From Gnetum montanum (lineage: Eukaryota; Streptophyta; Gnetopsida; Gnetales; Gnetaceae), in assembly GCA_015680685.1 (NCBI GenBank), contig MNCI01010471.1, forward strand, positions 62,001 to 126,000: a stretch of 64,000 bases of DNA, written 5' to 3'. Position numbers and translations under genes: made by a program. The notes under the pieces are model-generated. The model searched no databases. It had not been told where the DNA came from and saw only the letters and a program-made list of their open reading frames with translations. Positions 57,701-64,000 of this stretch are shown in pieces (position 1 is the first letter of the stretch; each line of letters opens with the position of its first letter).

Positions 57701-60335
57701 GATTATAATGTTGAACAACAAATCAATCGATTTGTAGAGCTTGCTGAGGAGCAGGTATAGATGTAATTCCAGATTTATTGTTGCATTAGGTAAATTACAT
57801 TTTTAGAAGCGTTATGATAAGCTTGGGTACTACAGGCACAACAGTTTCGAACAAACCATATCATGTGGACCATGGGTGACGATTTTGCTTATGAGTATGC
57901 AAATACATGGTTCAAGCAGATGGACAAGCTTATTCATTATGTAAATAAGGTTTGTGATTTATTTTTTTTGGGACACCGTTAGGGCCTATTAACTGTAACA
58001 AATTTTGTGATTGAAAAGAAATATCAGAATAATAGAATAGTTCAATGAAAACAAAACCAACTGCACATCTAAAGCCACAATGAAAGGTGAGAAATTGAAA
58101 GTAAGTTCCAAGCTCTTACCAAACTGGGGTAAACATTTATGCATTCAATTTCATTACCATTACCCTTTATCTCAATTTGTACATCTTGTTTTTGAGAAGC
58201 TAACCCAATGATCATTGAACCTAGATATATTTTCCATTCACTTGAAAACTTTCAAAAATGTCTCATGGCTAATAATGTTGGCATGTTGGCATTGCTATCT
58301 ACTCTAATGATCACGACTTCAATGCCAACATGATGGACAAACTTGGGAATATACCCCTAACTTAGATTCCATGTCAATAGGTGCCCTATTTAATTTCATG
58401 ACATATTTGAGATATACATGAACAACAATATATCCTGACAGTGGATTTGCGAGAACAATTCATTTTGCAAAACAGTGAACTTGCAAGAACAATTTAGCTT
58501 GTGAAACCAAAAATAATCTGATAGGAATATAGCTTGTGAAACCAAAAATAAATTGATAGGAATATTTTTTCTTGTGAATTTAGCAATGAACTTGCAAGAG
58601 CAATTGTTTTGTGAAAAAGGAATGTACCCATAGTAGAAACTTTTCTGGTATAAACAACAATTATGTTGCAAGGGTAATCCATCCTGTAATAAACTCATAG
58701 GAGAGACTTGTCATGCAAAAACAATGAATCTTGCAAGAACAATGTCTTGCAAAACAACAATGAACAAGTGGGAGAAGCTGGTTCTACAAAAATAGTAATG
58801 AACCTATAGGAGATAACCTTATTGCAAAAATAGCAACGAGTACACTGGAGAAGCTTGTTTTGCAAAATCGCAATGAACTTGCAATGAACCTACAGGAACC
58901 TATCTTATGATAGTAATAATGAGCCTTGCTTGAACTTGCGAAACAACAATGAATCTGTAGGATAAACCTGTAATGTGAAAACAACAATGAATCCACAAGA
59001 ACAATCTATCTTGGAAAATACTATGAGGCTGTATCTAAGTTGTATAATTTTATAAGTTCTGATACCACTATTAGGGCCATCAACAATAAGAAATTTTGTG
59101 AACAGAAGCAAATATTAGCATAATGAATTGGTACAACGAAAATGAAATCAAGCACACATTTGGAGCTATAATGAGAGGCAAGAATTTGAAAATAGCTTTG
59201 ACTCCACACCAAACTGGGGTAAAGGCTTGGGTAGTCAATTCCATTACCCTTTGTCTTAGTTTATACATCTTGCTTACAAGGTAATCCAAGGCTTATTATC
59301 CTTAGATATATTGTCCAATTGCCTGAAAACTTCCAAAAAAGTCTAGTGTACAAAGCCTTACCATTGGAGGAAGCATTTCTAAAGCTGGACTCAAAGAAGC
59401 CTATTATATTCATGTAAAGATCACAAGACCCTAGGGGTCTATTAGACAGAATGTAGGTCACACTTCTCATTTCTTTCATACCACAACAATAAAGGCACAC
59501 ACATGGTAATTATTGCCACTCTTTTTTTTTTTTGGATTTTCACATGTTCTTGATTTTTTAATATAAAACTTCAAGATTTTAAAGTTGGGTTTATTACAAA
59601 ATTGACTTTTGCAACATTTTAACTATTAAAAAATTAATTTATCTTAAGTCTCACCATTTGGGATGATGGTAAAGTGCTCCTTTCTCAGGTTGCAAGGCCT
59701 GGGTTCAAGCTTGGGCACAACTAGTTGAAAGAGGTTAGGCTTTCACTCATCTGCTGGCCGTCTTGGGACCCTGCTTGGTGGGCAAGTATTGAGCATCCTA
59801 GTGATGACTCTCATCATAAACATTTCAAGGGTTTGAACTTTAGAAAGAAAGACAATAATACAAAATAAAAAGATTTGCATTGACTTGTCTCCAACAAAAA
59901 GTTGGTCAAGTGAGTGTAACTGAGTTTATTCTTCTCAGCCAAATCAGTAAAATAAAAACAAATGATCATTTTTTAATCTTTAGAGAAAATAGGATCACCA
60001 TTGTTTTGACCAATCCAGTATTCTAAAAAATGACACTTTAATTTAAAGTTTGTTCTTAAAATTTTCAATGCAATGTTCACTATTTCATATATCTCACATT
60101 TTGGAGTTCTTAAAAATAGCAAGGAATCAAGAAAATTATAAGATTATATAAGAAGGGGATTCAGTTGGAATTTCAATACTAAAAGTTGATTCTTGGTCTA
60201 ACTCCAAATCTTGTCATGATTAATGCATATTCAGGATGGACGTGTGAATGCATTTTACTCAACACCAACCATATATACTGCCGAGAAATATGCTGCAAAT
60301 GAGACCTGGCCGTTAAAAACGGATGACTTTTTCCC
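48541..60335 (+). CDS. Lysosomal/vacuolar-type alpha-mannosidase (GH38), exons 1-9, 3' end outside window
   Basis: Hydrolyses terminal alpha-mannose from N-glycans in the vacuole/lysosome or cell wall. Nine exons join in frame: 48541-48753, 49724-49807, 49891-49979, 50118-50292, 57262-57381, 57523-57606, 57683-57754, 57836-57949 and 60235-60335, giving about 350 residues of the N-terminal GH38 catalytic domain. All introns are GT-AG. Residues 1-24 are a signal peptide (Leu/Ala-rich core). Key sites: HTHDDVGW, with zinc ligands expected at H50 and D52; IDPFGHS, with the nucleophile expected at D172; and TMGDDF near residue 294, the general acid region (roles from known GH38 structures). The start ATG has a good context (AAAAATGG) and is followed directly by the signal peptide. 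The remaining roughly two thirds of the protein must lie beyond 64000. No lesion is seen. Confidence 0.95.
49724..49807 (+). CDS. Mannosidase exon 2
   Basis: 28 codons, phase 0 on both sides (TGTGCAG acceptor, GTGAGA donor). Reads [18 protein letters not shown], ending FIYVEV. Confidence 0.93.
49891..49979 (+). CDS. Mannosidase exon 3
   Basis: 89 bp; carries [10 protein letters not shown]. The donor GTAAGT splits an Ile codon that is completed by the first base of exon 4. Confidence 0.93.
50118..50292 (+). CDS. Mannosidase exon 4
   Basis: 175 bp; [10 protein letters not shown] and the catalytic [14 protein letters not shown]. Followed by a 7-kb intron. Confidence 0.95.
50418..50684 (+). mobile_element. 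tRNA-derived SINE candidate in intron 4
   Basis: The head has a good A box (TAGCTTAGTGGT, 50424-50435) and B box (GGTTCGATTC, 50468-50477) at RNA polymerase III spacing, followed by about 200 bp of unrelated body ending in a T run. It does not fold into a full tRNA with recognisable anticodon, so a SINE rather than a tRNA gene is likely. No target duplication was found. Confidence 0.65.
51540..52384 (-). pseudogene. LINE-like remnant, part left of a solo LTR
   Basis: On the minus strand a short charged ORF ([20 protein letters not shown], 52208-51999) and T-rich 3' sequence ending in TTTTAATAAAACC-like motifs lie in line with the ORF1-like piece at 53675-54088. No reverse transcriptase is seen. 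The relation is inferred from orientation and proximity. Confidence 0.3.
52385..53202 (+). mobile_element. Solo LTR in intron 4 with target duplication CTAGA
   Basis: TGATGAGGACATCACCC to GGTAGGCTCCACACTA, flanked by CTAGA at 52380-52384 and 53203-53207. The U3 has AGACGTCT-type motifs (52610-52735), then CCATAAATAAGTG. Homologous to 54877-55769 and to repeats at the right end of the window. Confidence 0.85.
53675..54088 (-). pseudogene. DUF4283-like ORF1 fragment of a LINE-type element
   Basis: One open frame of 137 codons. After a polar N-terminus ([20 protein letters not shown]) the block [38 protein letters not shown] and [19 protein letters not shown] matches the pattern of the DUF4283 domain: GKF near the start, a W-rich helix, a beta-strand ending FLFEF, then a D-R charged turn. 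This domain is found in ORF1 of plant LINEs and some gag-like proteins. The frame runs into Phe-rich sequence at 53700 and stops. No CCHC knuckle or reverse transcriptase follows, and the presumed downstream part is interrupted by the solo LTR at 52385-53202. It is intronic and antisense to the mannosidase gene. Confidence 0.45.
54877..55769 (+). mobile_element. Second solo LTR in intron 4 with target duplication AGTTC
   Basis: TGATGAGGGCATCACCC to GGTAGGCTCCACATCA, flanked by AGTTC at 54872-54876 and 55770-55774. The array has AAGACGTCCC, GAGACATCCC and AAGATGTCCC (55125-55260). The different target duplications show that this and 52385-53202 are independent insertions, not the two ends of one element. 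Confidence 0.88.
55775..57261. other. Rest of intron 4
   Basis: No supported gene. The ORFs at 56072-56401 and 56610-56804 lack family resemblance. The intron ends in TTAAATGATAG at 57261. Confidence 0.4.
57262..57381 (+). CDS. Mannosidase exon 5
   Basis: 40 codons in phase 0, [15 protein letters not shown] to [12 protein letters not shown]. The donor is a weak GTCAAA. Confidence 0.93.
57523..57606 (+). CDS. Mannosidase exon 6
   Basis: 28 codons, [16 protein letters not shown] and on to TVIQ; phase 0 at both ends. Confidence 0.92.
57683..57754 (+). CDS. Mannosidase exon 7
   Basis: 24 codons, [20 protein letters not shown]; phase 0, donor GTATAG. Confidence 0.92.
57836..57949 (+). CDS. Mannosidase exon 8
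   Basis: 38 codons with [20 protein letters not shown], the acid/base region of GH38; phase 0, donor GTTTGT. Confidence 0.94.
57977..59340 (-). mobile_element. Miniature LTR retroelement (TRIM-like) in intron 8
   Basis: Two direct copies of a 350-400 bp sequence (from 57977 CGTTAGGGCC and from 59069 TATTAGGGCC, both with CAAACTGGGGTAAA and CATTACCCTTT) enclose about 0.7 kb. Just left of the right copy the minus strand reads TGGTATCAGAAC (59067-59056), the initiator-tRNA-Met primer site, which fixes the minus orientation. The interior has no coding capacity, only loose repeats of CAATGAACTTGCAAGAACAA. The right edge is uncertain (59340-59500). Confidence 0.65.
59645..59840 (+). mobile_element. 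Second tRNA-derived SINE candidate, intron 8
   Basis: A-box-like GATGGTAAAGTGC and B box GGGTTCAAGC (59701-59710) head a body of about 140 bp that ends in an A-rich tail (AGAAAGAAAGACAATAATAC). Its sequence is unlike the SINE at 50418. Confidence 0.5.
60235..60335 (+). CDS. Mannosidase exon 9 (last in window)
   Basis: 33 codons plus two bases, [19 protein letters not shown] then [10 protein letters not shown], donor GTAAGA. The next exon, expected to continue P-YADR-like sequence, was not found before 64000. Confidence 0.92.
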
Positions 60336-61849
60336 GTAAGAGTTAGCCATTTTGCTAGTTTCTAAGAGCAGATAAATCAATTTTGGACATGTGTGGAAAG
60401 TTATTTCCAAAAGAGAATGGACATATGTGAATTTTTTACAGATAGTCGATATTGCTTAACCGCATAGTTTTTTTCTACAAAATAGTTGGGTTGCAATAAT
60501 TGATTTTTATTTTAGCTTGAGATGACTGCTATAGTCATGAAACTTTTAATTCCAAAAATAGCAGTGATTAGAACCATGCTTTGTGTGTAGATTTGTTAAT
60601 GGTACCTGTGAGATGAAACATTATTTTTGAAATTTTGAATGATATAGTTGTTGAGTTTTGTAAATATTTTAATAAAACAATTATAACTTTTTATATTTTC
60701 AATTCAATGAAAGGTTTTCAGGAAAGCTTAATCAATCAGAGTCTTCTTGAAATCCATGTGTGAAAATTTTGACCTCGAATCTGTCAAGAAAATTTATAGA
60801 GATTGATGCTGATTTGTTTTGTAGTTAAGAAAAAAGTTCGAGTTGTAATTTCTGAAAAGATAGAAAAATTTTGAAAACTATATTTCCTTTACAATATCTA
60901 AATCTAGATTTAGATGCTGTCTTTTCTAAGAGATTGTGTATAAGATTCATTTGAACCAACCAGATTCATGATAATTTAAAACTGCTTGTCAATTAGGTTA
61001 CTGCAGCATGTCATTACTGCGAATGACTTTAGGTATTCATTAAAGAAAGCAACAACATGCAAAGGACAAAGGACAATCCAGAGTCTTTTTCAGTAATCTT
61101 GATGTCAATGGTTGATTAAAGTGCCTCATCTGCACACCAACGTTCTACACCTTAATTAATCACCTGATTATGTAAATTCTAGTCTAGGTGAATCTTTGAT
61201 AGCACTCTTATATGTGATTATATGTAATAAACAGTATAACGTGACTTGCTTGGCTCAATTTTGGTTTACAATGTTTTCTTAGATTTCCACCATATTCTTC
61301 TTTAAATGCAGCACGTATTTTATACATCTGCAATATTTAGGGCTGAAAAAGGCTAAAAGAAATTCATATAATGTGGGACTATAACCTGCATCAAAGGCAG
61401 TGTGCCCTACATCTGAGCATTTCCCTTGGGTTTCATTGGGTTGTATCCTAAGCAAGTGGAGTTTTGGCATGTTATCATATTCAGAGTGCATCTTAATACA
61501 CATCATAAAAAGGTTTTGGAGAGTATATGAGGTGAGTAAACACTTGGAGCGGGTGCCTGGTTCATTGGAAACCTCCCTTGGGACCAATCGCTTGGGATGT
61601 AGGATGAGTACACTCATGCACGGTTAGAGTTTGAGAGCAGTGATGGAGTCCATTTCCACAAAAAAGAAATGATCATAAAGACATTAGGAGTCCCTTGATG
61701 TATGCATAGAAAATGTGACATCTTTGAAACTATTCCCAACAAGCTATGCAAAAATCAACCAAGGAACTCAATTTGAAATCAAAGTCCTTTCTACATCATG
61801 TTGAAGGTTCCTTTTTAGTGAGAGTAATTGGGGCAGATTCACTCCAATA
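60336..61849. other. Intron 9, part without recognised features
   Basis: No mannosidase exon and no mobile-element protein found. The minus-strand ORF at 61279-61617 has no family resemblance. Confidence 0.45.
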
Positions 61850-63104
61850 AATTTTAACCTTTAAATCCCACTAAATTCACATATTATGAAAAAGAATTCA
61901 AGTTGCTAGAAAACAAGAAAACTAGCTATCTTCAATTAATGTAAGAAGATTACAAGAAGGTTCCACAACCCACAAACATCCATCAATCACTCGCAAACAC
62001 TTAATGACATTGTAGAGTGTGAGGCTCTACAACCACACAACGATTGTCCTCAGTGCAAGGCACAATTGAATTAGATCAAACTTATACAATCACATAAGAG
62101 ACACACACACGATTTGACCAAAGAGTTGCATGCACAATCATGCACTCTCAAACTTGTGCTCTTATGCCACTCTCCTCAACTCTCATCATGTGTCAAAACA
62201 TGAAACACAATAATATTTATTGAAAAATCAAGACAAGAAGCTTAGAAACATTTTCCTAAGCTCAACTTGAGGATTCCTATCTGTTTATAGCATTTTCTCA
62301 TCTTTTTTGGTTGTTTCCCAACTTGAAACTACTACCTTGGATCTTTTCCTGGCCATATGGGTCATCTTGAGTTTTTTCCAAGATGTCTTGCTATCAACTA
62401 CAGCTTGTAGGAGAGACATCTCAAGTTTTTGGGAGATGTCTCACTATAGGCTAAGATGTCTCTAGGTTTGAGAGATGTCTTAGCAGAGACGTCTTCAATT
62501 TTGTAGAGACATCTCCACATATGCTTGGATGTCTCTAGTATTTGCTAGACGTCTTCTGTGAATACCCAACATTCAGCCAAGAAGTCTCATGTGAAGACCC
62601 AACCTTCAGCCAAGACGTCTCGTGGACTTCCAAGACATTTCCACAACGTTCAAAATCTACAAAAATCACTTGTAGGGATGAAGAAAGGGAATTGGAAGAG
62701 ATGTCCCTACACCACCTCTCCCACCCTTCAAAAGTTGAACTCATATGAACAAAGGAGTAGGGGTATAAGTGATTCCCCACTTAGCAAGTTCAGTCTCATG
62801 GACCTTTACAACATCATCAACGGATTGAGATGTCTTGAATTTTGCAAAGATGTCTTCATGTATGCCTAGATGTCTAGCCAAGACGTTTCCTGTGAAGACC
62901 CAACATTTAGCCAAGACATCTCCTAGACTTCCAAGATATCTCCATAGTGTCCAAAATCTGTAAAAATCACTTGTAAGGATGAAGACAGGGAATTGGAAGA
63001 GGTGTCCCTACACCAGCTCTCCCACCCTTCAAAAAGTGAACTCATATGAACAAGGGAGTAGGGGTAGAAGTGATTTCCTACTTAACAAGTTGGATCTCAT
63101 GGAC
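61850..63104 (-). repeat. LTR/3' region of a chromovirus-like element with AGACGTCT array
   Basis: Downstream (minus strand) of an integrase gene. About fifteen motifs of the AGACGTCT / AGATGTCT / AGACATCT type lie between 62385 and 62945. Part of the array sits in a tandem duplication (period about 300 bp; 62560-62830 and 62860-63125) that also repeats GGAATTGGAAGAG and CCACCCTTCAAAA. The LTR borders could not be fixed, although the motif array matches the two solo LTRs in intron 4. Confidence 0.55.
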
Positions 63105-64000
63105 TCATACAACATCATCAGCGGATTGATCCTTGCAATGGATCAAGTACTCATGCCTCTTCACTCCTTGAGTGCTAGAAGCTTCTCTCCTCTTGAGTAT
63201 GATTGCCTTCCTCTCTATTGAAGGCTTGGACTTGTTAATAGCCCCTTTCAATTCATTGATGTTGCCATGTAATGTTTCATCATCAACTAGTCTATGGTAA
63301 TGCATAGGATCTGCAACATTAAACAAAATAGACATACCAACTTCGTTTGGTAAGTCAATCTCAAACACGTTATCATTAATTTTGGTCTTTATTCTGAAAG
63401 GACCCATCTTCTTGGCTTTCAACATGGAGAAGTTGACACCTCTCAATCTCTTATTCTTCAAGTGCACCCAAACTAGATTACCAATGGCAAAGATAGGCTT
63501 TTGCTTGCCCTCATTCCTCTTGAGGATCCTCTCTCTAGCCTTATTCTCTAGATTTTCTTTCACTTGTGCATGAAGATTCCTTATCTCTTGCACAAAATCA
63601 GCATTGAGTTGAGCTTCTCCCTCAATGATTTTCAAATTGTCCACCATTTTAGGACAAAAACCATAATTCACCTCAAATGGGCTCTTACCATTGGCAACAT
63701 GAAAAACATTATGATTCAAAACTTCAGCATGACACAGCATATTTTCCCACTGATTAGGCTGTCCATCACATAAGCACCTCAAAATATTAAGCAAGGATTT
63801 ATTCACCACTTCCGTTTGGCCATTAGATTGTGGATGATATGCACTAGAAAAATTTAACTTTGTCCCTAAAATTTTTCAAAGGGACCTCCAAAAATGACTA
63901 GTGAACTTGGAGTCTCTATTACTAATAATATCCAAAGGATTACCATGCGACTTCCCAACATGCTGGAAAAACAAATTTGCAATATGAGAAATATTACTCA
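63105..64000 (-). pseudogene. pol: Ty3/gypsy integrase (chromovirus-like), 5' part outside window
   Basis: Minus strand from the window edge: a core with [31 protein letters not shown] (the D and E of the DDE triad) and VVNKSLLNILRCL, then SPFEVNYGFCP, a C-terminal SH3-like domain (IGNLVWVHLKNKRL, FSMLKAKKMGPFRIKTKIND, LPNEVG) and a chromodomain-like end (GVKRHEYLIHCKDQSADDVV). A single TGA occurs where Trp is expected (about 63858); the open part 63105-63809 is otherwise intact. The conserved GPF.I..KINDN block and chromodomain-like tail suggest the CRM/Reina group of chromoviruses. It is younger than the Tat elements to the left, judging by intactness. It lies antisense in intron 9 of the mannosidase gene. 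Confidence 0.85.

Noticed and set aside
58380-59050. Repeats of CAATGAACTTGCAAGAACAA as a possible coding or CRISPR-like array
   Set aside because: Irregular spacing and no open frame; they form the interior of a miniature LTR element.
61279-61617. 112-codon minus-strand ORF in mannosidase intron 9
   Set aside because: No family resemblance and no repeat-protein features; length is within chance for this AT content.

Overview
The window is a piece of a large, repeat-swollen land-plant nuclear genome, most likely a gymnosperm. I infer this from a plant-type GH38 alpha-mannosidase gene with introns of up to 7 kb filled by old transposons, from the dense nesting of decayed Ty3/gypsy elements, and from how old those elements look. 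The species cannot be named from the sequence. Apart from the mannosidase, nearly all recognisable coding sequence belongs to retroelements and is broken by stops, many at positions where Gln (CAA/CAG to TAA/TAG) is expected.

Layout. 1-4976 (minus): remnant of an element with an LTR scrap, exon-like pieces, a promoter-like repeat module and a broken accessory gene. 5500-23780 (plus): rearranged Tat-lineage Ty3/gypsy material. It holds a pol with two RNase H domains (5710-9195), a gag-pro (11526-14666) followed by an intron-like spacer and then a near-complete deletion of pol, three copies of a 1.8-1.9 kb module of palindromic repeats plus TATA box, the C-terminal part of an accessory gene (to 22674) and a 3' LTR (22924-23780). 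23923-24884: solo LTR with target-site duplication GCTAC. 27522-35623 (minus): a complete 8.1-kb element (LTR, Asp-type primer site, gag, long non-coding stretch, second internal promoter, about 930-codon accessory ORF, polypurine tract, LTR) with no pol, inserted in an older LTR. 36406-46122 (plus): a second complete pol-less element of the same design, with a perfect target duplication CCCAC. 46123-48540: flank and promoter of the mannosidase gene. 48541-64000 (plus): lysosomal/vacuolar alpha-mannosidase, nine exons in view, gene continuing beyond the window. Its introns hold two tRNA-derived SINE candidates, two solo LTRs with perfect target duplications, a LINE-like remnant, a miniature LTR element and the integrase end of a chromovirus-like gypsy element (61850-64000, minus).

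The most interesting system is the element lineage that lacks reverse transcriptase but carries Gag and a conserved accessory protein (a domain resembling the plant-transposon/plant-mobile type, then a long coiled coil, then a C-terminal LPCPW motif). At least four copies are present. In both complete elements the accessory gene has its own TATA promoter downstream of gag, preceded by short palindromic motif arrays. In the best-preserved element these resemble the array in its own LTR. I infer a second transcription unit and possibly an element-specific DNA-binding partner; neither is proven here.

Assembly caution: single Ns bracket two segments that look misplaced or inverted (36921-37102 and 39971-40206), and a 41-N gap in an LTR (28024-28064) is probably too short.
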